Source of the DNA: Prado023 sp963818445
Lineage (GTDB): Bacteria; Actinomycetota; Actinomycetes; S36-B12; CAIYMF01
Reading direction: 5' to 3'
Length of the DNA stretch: 64,000 bases
NCBI GenBank assembly: GCA_963818445.1
Contig: CAWFSG010000001.1
Span: 372,001 to 436,000, forward strand
This document shows, piece after piece, positions 1-9,466 of the stretch. The notes under the pieces were generated by a model. It was not told the DNA's origin. It worked only from the letters and a program-made list of their open reading frames with translations, and ran no database searches. Each line of letters begins with the position of its first letter. The stretch's first letter is position 1. The translations under genes were made by a program, and so were the position numbers.

Positions 1-446
1 CCAGCAGGTACGGCGTCCAGGGCTGGTCTGGGGCCAGGATGCCGCTCGACCATCCCAGGAATGCAAGACCCACGGCACCGACGACGTTGGCCAGGTAGGC
101 AACGATGAGCACCCGCAACATCGCCGACGCGGACACCCGGCGCCGGTACCAGGGCACGACCTGGGTCGCGCAGTCGGACGTGAACAGCCCCGCGCCGGTG
201 AGCATCACGGCGATGAACCCCACGGGGAAGACCACGCCCATCACCAGTCGGGCCAGGCCGGGGTTGTTCGCAACGAGTTCCGTGGACCCGCCCGCCACCA
301 CGATCGCGAGGAGCGCTCCCACCGCGATGTACATCCCGCCGAGCACGGACATCACGAACAGCTTCACGTTGGCCAGGGTGGACTTGGATGAATGGCGGCT
401 TCGTCGATGGTGTCGACGGTGGAGCGGGGGAGCGGGCTTCGGCCAT
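1..446 (-). CDS. Formate/nitrite transporter (FNT) family channel, N-terminal part, frameshifted
   Basis: The minus strand encodes the start of a polytopic membrane protein whose C-terminus lies beyond the window edge. The clear stretch begins KSTLANVKLFVMSVLGGMYI and continues with the FNT-like block AGLFTSDCA, then a further hydrophobic segment containing YLANVVGAVG. These match the FocA/NirC fold, a pentameric channel for formate, nitrite or related small anions in the cytoplasmic membrane. The ATG at 446 reads MAEARSPAPPST, the expected family sequence VDTIDEAA lies in a second frame, and the channel body in a third. Two small indels near 400-420 are therefore needed for an intact gene. 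A short palindrome (456-470) sits just upstream. Substrate cannot be decided from this fragment. Confidence 0.7.
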   Translation of the reverse strand, partial: MAEARSPAPPSTPSTKPPFIQVHPGQREAVRDVRARRDVHRGGSAPRDRGGGRVHGTRCEQPRPGPTGDGRGLPRGVHRRDAHRRGAVHVRLRDPGRALVPAPGVRVGDVAGAHRCLPGQRRRCRGSCIPGMVERHPGPRPALDAVPA

Positions 447-455
447 GGGCGCGAC

Positions 456-470
456 GTTACCGGGGGTAAC
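456..470. promoter_or_regulatory. Short palindrome GTTAC-N5-GTAAC upstream of the FNT gene
   Basis: The sequence GTTACCGGGGGTAAC lies 10 nt before the putative ATG of the minus-strand channel gene. It resembles the 18-bp operator-like palindromes at 31502-31519 and 42200-42217 but has a spacer of 5 instead of 6 and lacks the outer GG/CC. It may be a diverged or indel-damaged copy, or chance. Confidence 0.3.
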
Positions 471-509
471 TCAGCTCGAGCGTGCGGGGGGACATGCGGG
501 AACGCTGAG

Positions 510-540
510 AGGGGCCCAGGCGATGTCCGCCGGGGCCCCT
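510..540 (-). terminator. GC-rich hairpin after the surface-protein gene
   Basis: AGGGGCCC and GGGCCCCT pair, with an inner GGCG/CGCC extension and a loop of about 5 nt. The hairpin lies 20 nt beyond the stop of the minus-strand surface protein gene and has no T-run, as is common for actinobacterial terminators. Confidence 0.7.
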
Positions 541-559
541 TCAGCACCGCTGCGATCAG

Positions 560-2260
560 CTAGTTCATCCCGAACCGGCGACGGCTGCCGATCAGGGCTG
601 CTCCGCTCAGCACCAGCAGCGCGCCCAGCAGGGCGGCGGAGGTGCTGCCACCGGTGGCAGCGAGCTCGTCCTCGGAGGCTGCAACAGCCGACTCGTCTTC
701 GACGACGTCCTCCTCGGCATCAACAGCCTCCTCGTCCTCGACCTCTTCCACGACGGGCGGGGTGCACAACGGACCGGGTTGGTGACGGTGACCGTGTTCG
801 GGGCCAGGACGAGTGCGAACGACGGGGCCGTCGTGGTCGCGGTACCACCATTGACAACGTACGACGGTGCGTCGGGCGTGCAGGTGTATCCAGCAAGCGG
901 GGGCGGCGTCACGGTGGCCTCGGTCACAGTCGCGGTCGCGCCGACCGTGTGACCGGAGGTCGTAGCTCCCCATGCCTGACCGGTGGCGGTGCCTCCGACC
1001 ATGACCGTCAACGCTCACCGGCGGGGTGACGACCGGGGCGGGGTGACGTGACCCGGCGGACGGTGACGACCGGCGGGATGACGATTGCCGCGCAGGCTAG
1101 GGCGTTCACGACCGTGACGGTGTTGTCACTCGCCTTGAGCTCGAACACTGCCGTGTCCGACGGCGGATCCACCGTTGACGATGTAGCTCGGGTCACTCAG
1201 GGTGCACGTGAAGCCGTCGAACGTGGGCAACGTGGGCTTCGTCTCCGACACGACAGCGCTCAGCACCGACCGGAAGGCCACCCTTCACGTCGTTCCACGT
1301 CTGGTTCGTCGACGTGTCGTTGACCGTCACCGACAGCGCGCCGGGTGTCCGGGTCCGACTTGCCCGGCGGGACGCCGCCAGGCTCCACTGCTTGACGACC
1401 TTCAGGGTGGTCGTGGGCTTCTCGTCCTTGATGCAGTCGACGCTGTTCGTCACCACGACGGTGTTGCTCCTCCTCAACGCAGGGGGAACGTCGGCGCCAC
1501 CGTGCCGTAGTCCACCCCGTTGACCTCATAGAGCGGTACGCCCTTGATCGTGCAGGTGAAGTCGGACGGGCTCTCAGGATCGTCGACGGAGGCCTCGGAG
1601 ACTGAAGCCGTGGCCCCGACGGTCCACCCGCTTGTGGTCTGGCCCCACTCCTGCCGGGTCGCCGTTTCGCCCACTGTCACAGTCAGCAGCCCGGCATCGG
1701 TCTCGTCCAGTGGTGAGGCCATCCGGGACGCCCTCGCCGTACGTCCAGACCTTCGTCGACGACGAGGTCGGTGGTCGTGGGCGGGGGTGGGGGGATCCCC
1801 TCACACAGGATGATGTGCGAGATGCCCTTGTCTCCGCCCTTGCCGCTCGGGTTATGTTCGCCGTGCCGTTGGTAGTCGGCCCAGACAGTCTGGCCGACCT
1901 TGGGCGGCTCGCCGAAGACCGTGTTGGCGTACTGCCGGACCCAGCCTTGACGATGATCTGGGAGTAGGCTTCCGTCGACCACTCAGGAAGCGTATGTGTC
2001 GCCCAGGCCGTTGCCGTGATCTTCCGCCCATCTTGCACCAGTAGCTCGACCTTGTTGGCCGCAGAGCTGATGATTGTAGGCGGTGATCTTGGTCACCATC
2101 GGAACTCCACCGTTGCGAGCGACCGGCTGGTCTTCGTCACCGGCTGCGGACGCTGGGTTGATCCCGATCGATCAGTGAGGCTGCGATCAGCGCCAGGGCC
2201 GTGCCGAGTGCGAGCGATGCTCGGCTTCGACTGGTTGAGGTGGTGGGACAAGTGACTCAA
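560..2260 (-). CDS. Sortase-anchored surface protein with three DUF5979-like repeats, multiply frameshifted
   Basis: Read across frames, the minus strand gives an actinobacterial cell-surface protein. It has a signal peptide (SRASLALGTALALIAASL, then an NPASAAG cleavage region, about 2220-2150), an N-terminal domain with KITATAWATHTLPEWSTEAY, a proline-rich linker (PPPPPTTT), and three repeats that each end in a related motif: NTVVVTNSVDC near 1450, NTVTVVNALAC near 1110 and NTVTVTNPVRC near 780. These resemble DUF5979 domains. An acidic linker follows, then LAATG, a hydrophobic helix and SRRR, a class-E-type (LAxTG) sorting signal. At least six frame changes are needed, so no single reading frame spans the gene. 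The start codon is not resolved; TTG at 2260 is a candidate. It is either a decayed gene or the region worst hit by assembly indels. No sortase gene is in the window. Confidence 0.65.
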
Positions 2261-2621
2261 CTCCTTGCAGGCAGTTCCTGAAGCGGTGACGGCTGGTCAA
2301 ATGAGTCCGTCAGACGGCTCAGAGAATATCACGGATAGTGACGTACGCGACCGTGCCGCGAACGGGTGAATCTCGATCACGGAACGCAGGATTCGTGCTC
2401 CGGAGGTGACTCAGAGTGGAAGGATGGGCTATTTGTCCACCATAGGGGACACCCACAGTGATAATCCGCAGGCCCCCCCCGGCATGACGGTGAGTAACTT
2501 GCATCAGCACTGCGAGGGCTGTGCGCCGCCGAGGATGGCGCCGCAGCAGACGCGGCTGGGAAGCGGCAGAGCGGGCTCGTCAACGCTCCCGGACCCGATC
2601 GGACTGAACTGTTCGATGGGG
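2261..2621. other. Intergenic region between surface-protein gene and tRNA-Arg
   Basis: No convincing gene is seen on either strand in these 360 bases. The segment should hold the promoter of the minus-strand surface-protein gene; TATTCT on the minus strand near 2325-2330 is a possible -10 box, but no good -35 was seen. Confidence 0.4.
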
Positions 2622-2693
2622 TGCCCCCGGCAGGATTCGAACCTGCGCGCATGCCTCCGGAGGGCACCGCTCTATCCCCTGAGCTACGGGGGC
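2622..2693 (-). tRNA. tRNA-Arg(CCG)
   Basis: The minus strand folds as a complete 72-nt cloverleaf: acceptor stem GCCCCCG/CGGGGGC, D-arm GCTCAGGGGATAGAGC, anticodon stem GTGCC/GGCAT around the loop CTCCGGA (anticodon CCG, reading CGG arginine codons), T-arm GCAGG-TTCGAAT-CCTGC and discriminator A. The 3' CCA is not encoded directly after the discriminator base. It stands alone between the surface-protein gene and a small membrane-protein gene. Confidence 0.95.
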
Positions 2694-2837
2694 CAGGGCA
2701 CGAGCCATCCTACCGACCCCCACTCACGCCCCCAAATCCACCGCTGCCCCCCGAGACCAGGACGTTGCGCTGCCTCTCGGCCGACTTCCGTGTGTCGCAG
2801 GTGCAACGCAGGTCCGTGTCGGGTGGACGGGCGATGA

Positions 2838-3503
2838 TCAACGGTCGAGGGCCACGATCCGGATGGCGGTCTGCCCGTCCTCGGAGTAGTAGTGCGTCAC
2901 CTGTACCGCTTCGCCGTCACGGCCGAAGGACTTCTGGTCCCAGGCCGTGTCGGCCGTGACCCAGCCGCCGGCCGTGATGTTGCCCACGAGGGTCGCCATG
3001 ACCGACTGGGCGTCCTCACCGGGGTAGATCAGGAAGATCGCGCAGGTCCCGTCCTGCTGCCCCTCGGCCGGGCCGAGCGCTGACCCATACTGCCGGAACT
3101 GCTCGAGGACGGCCACCTTCTGGCTGGAGCAGGCCGTGGCGATGTTCGTCTGGTTCGCGTCATACGAGCGACCGCCGAGGACCGCCATCCCCGTGACCGC
3201 CCCCATCATGAGCAGGACACCGACCGGCGCCAGCACGGCCAGCCTCGGACGGCGGCGCCCTCTCGCGGCGACACCGAGGGACACGGCCCAAGCGGCAAGC
3301 AGACCGGGCACCACCGAGACGATGACGATCAGGATCCACCCTCGCGGGTCGCTGAGATCGGCGCCATTCACCTCCATCGAGGAGTAGACCAAGGCCAAGG
3401 TCGCCACCACGGACACCGCGGCCACGATGCCGACCAGCGCAGTGCGCCTCCGCGTTGGGACCGGTTGCGCGGCTACCGGCTCCTGAGACGTTCCCGTGGA
3501 CAT
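2838..3503 (-). CDS. Small membrane protein of unknown function (221 aa)
   Basis: Not recognised as a named family. An N-terminal cytoplasmic stretch rich in Pro and Thr (about 1-20) precedes three predicted membrane helices (about 23-42, 57-80 and 88-108). A soluble C-terminal domain of about 110 residues follows, starting with NIATACSSQKVAVLEQFRQY. The C-terminal part, with its LIYPGEDAQSVMATLVGNIT stretch and its aromatic strands, looks like a small extracytoplasmic alpha/beta domain. The ATG at 3503 is preceded closely by GGCGGAGG. It is transcribed away from argS, whose promoter lies in the 150-bp gap. Function cannot be assigned from sequence. Confidence 0.75.
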   Translation of the reverse strand: MSTGTSQEPVAAQPVPTRRRTALVGIVAAVSVVATLALVYSSMEVNGADLSDPRGWILIVIVSVVPGLLAAWAVSLGVAARGRRRPRLAVLAPVGVLLMMGAVTGMAVLGGRSYDANQTNIATACSSQKVAVLEQFRQYGSALGPAEGQQDGTCAIFLIYPGEDAQSVMATLVGNITAGGWVTADTAWDQKSFGRDGEAVQVTHYYSEDGQTAIRIVALDR

Positions 3504-3642
3504 AGCCTCCGCCCTCCTGCGGCCTCCAATCTCAGAGTCGCACGAACGACCAAACGCCAGCAGAGCCGATGGTCCTCACTCCCGCGATGCACCAGGGGGT
3601 TGGGGGAGTTGGCGCAGGTCCGAGCCCCACCGCCCGCCCCAC

Positions 3643-3648
3643 TAACAT
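3643..3648 (+). promoter_or_regulatory. -10 box of argS (leaderless layout)
   Basis: TAACAT is followed by exactly 6 nt and then the argS ATG, so transcription would start at or next to the start codon. This supports the ATG at 3655 as the true start even though a frameshift hides it. Confidence 0.6.
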
Positions 3649-3654
3649 TGGCTC

Positions 3655-5320
3655 ATGACCCCCGACGCCCTGGCATGCCCTGGTCTCGGCCTCCGTCACC
3701 GACCTCATCGAGCACAACAAGCTGTGCCTGCCCAAGGGGTACCGCGTCAACGCCACCGTCGAGCGGCCCAAGAACCGCGAGCACGGCGACTACGCCACCA
3801 ACGTCGCGATGACGCTGTCCAAGGCGGCCCACACCCCGCCGCGGTTCATCGGCGAGATGCTGGCCGCCCAGCTGTCGCTGAGCCCGGCGATCGCGCACGC
3901 CGAGGTCGCCGGTCCGGGATTCGTCAACATCACCCTCGAGGCCGCCAGCCAGGGGGAGGTCGCCTCGCGGATCGTGGTCGAGGGCGCGCACTACGGCCAC
4001 GGCACGTCCCAGCACGGCCGCTGGATCAACATCGAGTTCATCTCGGCCAACCCGACGGGCCCGATCCACCTGGGCCACACGCGCTGGGCCGCCGTCGGCG
4101 ACGCGATCGCCCGGGTGCTGGCCGCCCAGGGCGCGGACGTCACCCGTGAGTTCTACATCAACGACCGCGGCGTGCAGATGGAGCGCTTCGGCGAATCGAT
4201 CATGAACGCCGCACACGGACGCCCCGCCCCGGAGTCGGGATATCACGGCGGCTACATCAAGGACATCGCGGCGGCGATCGTGGCCAACGACTCCGGCATC
4301 ACCAAGCTGCCCGCCGACGAGCAGCTCGTGATGTTCCGCGAGCTGGGGTACCGCACCATGCTGGAGGCCCAGCAGGAGAGCCTCACCCGCTTCGCGACGC
4401 ACTTCGACGTCTGGTACTCCGAGCGGACCCTGCACGAGTCCGGCGCGGTCGAGCGCGCGTTCACGCAGCTGCGCAAGCAGGGCCACATGTACGAGGCCGA
4501 CGGCGCGGTCTGGCTGCGCACGACCGACTTCGACGACGACAAGGACCGCGTCCTGGTCAAGGCCGACGGCGAGCTGACCTACTTCGCCTCCGACACCGCG
4601 TACTACGTCGACAAGCGCAACCGTGGGGCCGACCTGTGCATCTACCTCCTCGGCGCCGACCACCACGGCTACGTCAATCGCCTGCGCGCGGTCGCCGCGT
4701 GCGCCGGGGACGACCCGGACACCAACATCGAGGTCCTCATCGGCCAACTGGTCAAGATGGTCAAGGGCGGCGAGGAGGTCCGGCTGAGCAAGCGCGCGGG
4801 CAACATCATCACGATCGACGACCTCGTCGACGAGGTGGGCACCGACGCTGCCCGCTACTCGCTGATCCGCTACCCCGTGGACTCCCCGCTGGTGCTCGAC
4901 GTCGACCTGCTGCTCAAGCGCACCAACGACAACCCCGTGTACTACGTCCAGTACGGCTCCGCGCGGATCGCCTCCGTGCTGCGCAACGCCGACGAGCTGG
5001 GCATCGACTGGCGCAACGCGCCGTTCGACCCCGCGCTGCTGTCCAACGAGCGGGAGAACGACCTGCTCGGCGTGCTGGCTGAGTTCCCGCGGGTCGTGGC
5101 CAGCGCCGCCGAGCTGCGTGAGCCGCACCGGATCGCGCGCTACCTGGAGCGCCTGGCCACCGCCTACCACCGCTTCTACGACGTGTGCCGCGTCCTGCCG
5201 ATGGGAGACGACCCCGTCGAGCCCCTGAACATCGCCCGCCTGTGGCTGTGCGCGGCCTCGCGGCAGGTGCTGGTCAACGGGCTGACCCTGCTCGGGGTCT
5301 CCGCGCCCGAGCGGATGTAG
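3655..5320 (+). CDS. argS: Arginyl-tRNA synthetase, one frameshift near the N-terminus
   Basis: Class I aminoacyl-tRNA synthetase that charges tRNA-Arg. The N-terminal additive domain starts after MTPDALA, followed by HALVSASVTDLIEHNKL. The HIGH motif is HLGH in NPTGPIHLGHTRWAAVGDAI, the KMSKS-like loop is VRLSKRAGN, and the C-terminal anticodon-binding domain ends SAPERM. The span gives about 555 residues, normal for the family. The ATG at 3655 and the main frame differ by one base near 3671: one missing base would restore CTG-GCN-CAT-GCC. Because the gene is essential, I take this as an assembly indel. The start is supported by the -10 box at 3643. The YihY-like gene follows 3 nt downstream and is probably cotranscribed. 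Confidence 0.93.
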
Positions 5321-5323
5321 CCA

Positions 5324-6343
5324 GTGCCAGATCCGGGGCCGTCCTCCGGCCGCCCACCGCTGACGCCCGACGGGCCACCGGTGGTGCCTGGAACGGCGGT
5401 GGAGCCCGCCGACCGCGTTCGCGAGGAGGGCGGCTCACCGGCCCTTGTCCGCTGGACCGAGCGCATCGACGACCACGCCCCTGAGGCTGGCGGCAAGGTC
5501 GGGTTCTGGGTCGCCGTCTACGCCCGATTCGCCCGGCACCGTGGATCGGTCCTGGCCGGCGGGCTGGCGTTCTTCGCGCTGCTGTCGCTGGTGCCCGCGG
5601 TCCTGTCCCTGGGTGCGGTCGTCGCGATGTTCCTGGACCCGGCGCAGTTCGTCGCCAGCGTCGAGGACTCGTTCGCGTCGAACCAGGAGCTGCTCGAGGC
5701 CCTCGCGCCATTCCTCGACCAGATCGCTGCACTCAGCCCGACCAGCCCGGGCTCGCTGGGCATCGCCGGTCTCGTCGGATTCGCGCTCTCGCTGTATGCA
5801 GCGAGCCGCTTCGTGTACGTGGGGCGCCAGGTCCTCGACATCGCGTTCGAGCTCGAGCCGCAGCACCCGAGCATGCTGAGCCGGGCGATCGCCGTGCTGG
5901 TCACACTGGCGGCGGAGGTGGTCATCATCGCTGGGGTGGTCGCCCTCACTCTGGTCCCGCGGGTGCTCGACACCCTCGGTGTGGGGGCGTCGTTGAGCAC
6001 GGGCATGCGCTACGCACGCATTCCGGCCGCCATCGTGGTGATCTACCTGATGCTGACCGCGGCCATGCGCTTCGGGATCCGCGCCCGCCGTGCGGTCGGC
6101 TGGTTGAACCTGGGTGCAGCACTGGGCACCGTGCTGATCGTCCTGGGCACGTTCGGCCTGGGCTGGTACCTGTCGGTCTCCTCGACCTACTCCCAGATCG
6201 TGGCCGTCCTCGGCGGGGTGATCGCCCTGGAGATCTGGCTGTACGTCATCGGGTTGGCCATCGTCGGATCTGCGGAGATCGAGGGGATGCGCCTGGGCTT
6301 CCGCCGTCGCGATCTTGCGAACACCGCACCCCCTGGCCACTGA
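5324..6343 (+). CDS. YihY/BrkB-family inner membrane protein (339 aa)
   Basis: Integral membrane protein of the YihY (formerly ribonuclease BN, BrkB) family, whose molecular function is unsettled. A Pro/Gly-rich N-terminus of about 55 residues leads into FWVAVYARFARHRGSVLAGG, the usual family entry, then about six hydrophobic helices. The segment GLAFFALLSLVPAVLSLGAV is the typical first helix and the last helix ends with EIEGMRLGF. A GTG start is chosen 3 nt after the argS stop. The preceding codon context has no strong ribosome site, so translation may be coupled to argS. Length and topology are ordinary for actinobacterial members. Confidence 0.85.
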   Translation: MPDPGPSSGRPPLTPDGPPVVPGTAVEPADRVREEGGSPALVRWTERIDDHAPEAGGKVGFWVAVYARFARHRGSVLAGGLAFFALLSLVPAVLSLGAVVAMFLDPAQFVASVEDSFASNQELLEALAPFLDQIAALSPTSPGSLGIAGLVGFALSLYAASRFVYVGRQVLDIAFELEPQHPSMLSRAIAVLVTLAAEVVIIAGVVALTLVPRVLDTLGVGASLSTGMRYARIPAAIVVIYLMLTAAMRFGIRARRAVGWLNLGAALGTVLIVLGTFGLGWYLSVSSTYSQIVAVLGGVIALEIWLYVIGLAIVGSAEIEGMRLGFRRRDLANTAPPGH

Positions 6344-6536
6344 CCTCGCGTCCCTCCTGCCCGCCGCATCTCCCTGCATGGCCGGTGGGGCTCCCTCGCC
6401 GGCACGCGCGCGCAGGTGGCGCATCACGATCCGCCGAACTTCGTGGGGATGCGCCGATCCGGCGCAGATCCTGCGGGGCCGTTGTGTGGGAACGTGAGGC
6501 TTGTTCGCGCCGCCGCCGGTCGAGGGAGGAGCGCCC

Positions 6537-6542
6537 TAGGAT
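6537..6542 (+). promoter_or_regulatory. -10 box of lysA (leaderless layout)
   Basis: TAGGAT followed by 6 nt and the ATG at 6549. This fixes the lysA start and implies a leaderless transcript independent of the upstream argS pair. Confidence 0.6.
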
Positions 6543-6548
6543 CGCGCC

Positions 6549-7977
6549 ATGCGCGCACATCCCGCCGGCCCGATGCACGGCGACTACGCCCAGGCCCCCT
6601 CCATCCCGAGCGTTCCCGACACCAGCCTCATGGCCCGGATCGACCCGCAGATCTGGCCGGCGACCGCCCGCCGCGACGCGACGGGGGCATTGGTCATCGG
6701 GGGGATCTCGGTGCGTGACCTCGCCGCCACCCACGGAACCCCGGCGCTGATCCTCGACGAGGCGGACTTCCGGGCACGCGCCGCGGCGTTCCAGTCGGCC
6801 TACACGGACCGGGACGTCCCGGGCTCGGTGTCGTTCGCGGGCAAGTCCTTCCTGAGCGCCACCACCGTGCGCTGGCTCGCCGAGGAGGGGCTCGGCCTGG
6901 ACGTCTGCACCGGCGGCGAGCTGGCGCTGGCGTGCGCCGCCGGGTTCCCCACCGAGCGGATCAGCCTGCACGGGAACAACAAGTCCGAGGCTGAGCTGCG
7001 CGCCGGACTGGCCGTGGGCGTCGGTCGTTACGTCATCGACTCCTTCGAGGAGGTCGACCGGCTCGCCGACCTCGCCGGGGCCGCCGGCGTGGTCGCCGAC
7101 GTGCTCGTGCGGGTCACGACCGGCGTCGAGGCGCACACCCACGAGTTCATCGCCACCGCCCACGAGGACCAGAAGTTCGGCCTGTCCCTGACCTCGGGCG
7201 CCGCCCGGGAGGCCGTCCTGGCCGTGGCCGCACGTCCCGAACTCCGACTGGTCGGCGTGCACTCGCACATCGGCTCGCAGATCTTCAACACGTCCGGCTT
7301 CGAGGTCGCCGCGCACCGCGTGGTCGGCTTCATCGCCGACCTGCGCGAGCGCGACGGGGTGTCGGTCGCCGAGCTCAACCTCGGCGGCGGCATGGGCATC
7401 GCCTACCTGCCGACCGACGACCCCGTGGCGCCGGTCGGGATGGCCGAGGCGCTGCGCGTCATCGTCGCCGGCGAGTGCGCCCGGCGGGGGATCGACGTGC
7501 CGCTGATCGCCGTCGAGCCGGGTCGCGCGATCGTCGGCCCGAGCATGATCACCCTCTACGAGGTCGGGCACGATCAAGCCGGTCGAGTACCGGACCGGGG
7601 CCTGGCGGACCTACGTCTCGGTCGACGGCGGGATGAGCGACAACATCCGCACCGCCCTGTACGACGCGGACTACACCGTCGTGCTGGCCTCGCGCACCTC
7701 CTCGGCCCCGGCGATGCTGACTCGCGTGGTCGGCAAGCACTGCGAGTCCGGGGACATCGTGGTGCGCGACGCGTGGCTGCCCTCCGACCTCGAGCGCGGC
7801 GACCTGCTGGCCGTCGCCTCGACCGGTGCCTACTGCCGGGCGATGGCCTCGAACTACAACATGATCGCCCGCCCGCCCGTGGTGTCCGTGCGCGGCGGCG
7901 TGGACCGGATCGTGCTCCGGCGGGAGACCGAGGCCGACCTGTTCGCCCTCGACGCCGGGCTGGCCGACACCCAGTAG
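6549..7977 (+). CDS. lysA: Diaminopimelate decarboxylase, one frameshift
   Basis: PLP-dependent fold-III decarboxylase that converts meso-diaminopimelate to L-lysine, the last step of lysine synthesis. Visible parts are the barrel entry TPALILDEADF, the PLP-lysine region SVSFAGKSFLSATTVRWLAEEG (AGK), HGNNKSEAEL, the HSHIGSQIF block, the glycine loop LNLGGGMGI and EPGRAIVGPS. The C-terminal barrel has YVSVDGGMSDNIR, CESGDIV and the GAYCRAMASNYN motif. The two parts lie in different frames. Removing one G from the GGG run at 7566-7568 restores GTC-GGC-ACG-ATC-AAG, so an insertion error is likely. The corrected protein is about 476 aa. A 22-bp hairpin follows the stop. Confidence 0.93.
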
Positions 7978-7988
7978 CCCGCCCGCCT

Positions 7989-8041
7989 GGATTCTGCTGA
8001 CGATTCCGACGTTGCGAGTGTCGGAATCGTCAGCAGAATCC
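7989..8041. terminator. Perfect 22-bp inverted repeat between lysA and hom
   Basis: The arms 7989-8010 and 8020-8041 are exact reverse complements over 22 bp around a 9-nt loop (GTTGCGAGT). The stem is only about half G+C, unlike the surrounding DNA, and lacks a T-run. It begins 11 nt after the lysA stop and ends 120 nt before hom. It probably ends lysA transcription, but its length and perfection are unusual for a terminator. Confidence 0.65.
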
Positions 8042-8161
8042 GACGAGTGCGCTCCCTCGTGGGCGCGTCCGGCCCGAGCGCGGGTCGTGAGAGAATCTCG
8101 GGTGCGTCCAGCCGCGCATTCCGGCGGTGGAGCTGTCCCGAACCGCCCAAGGAGTCCCGTC

Positions 8162-9466
8162 ATGGCACCGCCCCCCGAGAAGTTGTCCGTCGTCGTGCTC
8201 GGCGGCGGGACCGTGGGAGCCCAGGTCGTGCGCCTGCTCGAGGAGCAGTCCGACCACCTTGCGGCCCGCGTCGGGGCGCGACTGGTCGTGACCGGCGTGG
8301 GCGTGCGCGATGCGTCACGTGAGCGCCCCGGGATCCGCCCCGAGCTCCTCAGTGCCGACCTGCCAGCACTTCTGGACACCGACCCCGACCTCGTCGTGGA
8401 GCTCATGGGCGGCATCGAGCCGGCCAAGGAGCTCATCCTGCGGGCACTCAAGGGCGGAGCCTCGGTGGTCACGGCGAACAAGGCACTGATCGCCACCGAG
8501 GGTGCTGCGCTGCACGCCGCCGCCGAGGAGGCGGGCGTGGACCTGTCCTACGAGGCCGCGGTCGCCGGGGCCATCCCGCTGCTGCGCCCCCTGCGTGAGT
8601 CTCTGGCTGGGGATCGGATCCGCCGGGTCCTGGGCATCGTGAACGGCACCACCAACTACATCCTGACCCAGATGGACTCCACGGGGGCGTCGTTCGCCGA
8701 CGCCCTGGCCGAGGCCCAGGCGCTCGGGTACGCGGAGGCGGACCCCACGGCCGATGTCGAGGGGCTCGACGCCGCCGCGAAGGCCGCGATCCTCGCGTCG
8801 ATCGCCTTCCACACGCGTGTGACGTTGGACGACGTGGACGTCCAGGGCATCTCCGCGGTGTCGGCCGCGGATGTGGCGGCTGCCGACGAGATGGGCTACG
8901 ACATCAAGCTCCTGGCCATCGCCGAGCTGATCGAGGCCCCGAGCGGCGCCGGGGTCAGCGTCCGCGTGCATCCCACGCTCGTGCCCAAGACCCATCCGCT
9001 GGCGGGCGTGCGCGACGCGTTCAACGCGGTGTTCATCGAAGCTGATGCCGCAGGTCAGGTGATGTTCTACGGCCGGGGCGCCGGCGGCGCGCCGACTGCC
9101 AGCGCGGTGCTCGGCGACATCGTGACCGCCGCGCGCAACCGGGTCACCGGCTCAACCGGACCGGGGGAGTCCGCCTATGCCGAGTTGCCGGTCCTGCCCA
9201 TGGGCGCGGCCACGACTGCGTACTTCGTGCACCTGCGGGTGTTGGATCGGCCGGGCGTCCTGGCCGGGGTCGCCGGCGCGTTCGCCGAGCACGGCGCCAG
9301 CATCCGGAGCATGACCCAGAAGGGCGAGGGTGACCAGGCTGAGCTGCTGATCCTGACGCACCCCGGGCGCGAGGCGGACCTCGCGGCAACTGTCGCCCAG
9401 CTGCGCGACCTGGACTCCGTCGATGAGGTCGTCGGGTTCATGCGCGTGATCGGGGCGGCGCAGTGA
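8162..9466 (+). CDS. hom: Homoserine dehydrogenase
   Basis: NAD(P)-dependent reduction of aspartate semialdehyde to homoserine, at the branch to threonine and methionine. The N-terminal Rossmann fold has LSVVVLGGGTVGAQVV. The catalytic domain shows VVTANKALIA, the YEAAVAGAIPLL substrate block and GIVNGTTNYIL, followed by EADPTADVEGLDAAAKAAIL with the substrate-binding Asp and Lys. The C-terminal ACT domain (about 350-434, RPGVLAGVAGAFAEHGASI) is the usual threonine-feedback module. The ATG at 8162 is preceded by AAGGAG at 8 nt. The protein is 434 aa, normal length. The stop overlaps the thrC start, so hom-thrC-thrB form a translationally coupled operon. Confidence 0.96.
   Translation: MAPPPEKLSVVVLGGGTVGAQVVRLLEEQSDHLAARVGARLVVTGVGVRDASRERPGIRPELLSADLPALLDTDPDLVVELMGGIEPAKELILRALKGGASVVTANKALIATEGAALHAAAEEAGVDLSYEAAVAGAIPLLRPLRESLAGDRIRRVLGIVNGTTNYILTQMDSTGASFADALAEAQALGYAEADPTADVEGLDAAAKAAILASIAFHTRVTLDDVDVQGISAVSAADVAAADEMGYDIKLLAIAELIEAPSGAGVSVRVHPTLVPKTHPLAGVRDAFNAVFIEADAAGQVMFYGRGAGGAPTASAVLGDIVTAARNRVTGSTGPGESAYAELPVLPMGAATTAYFVHLRVLDRPGVLAGVAGAFAEHGASIRSMTQKGEGDQAELLILTHPGREADLAATVAQLRDLDSVDEVVGFMRVIGAAQ

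Noticed and set aside
3653..5170. Long open frame antisense to argS (505 codons)
   Set aside because: It mirrors the codon structure of argS in a high-GC genome and its translation is Val/Gly/Arg/Asp repetition without any family motif.
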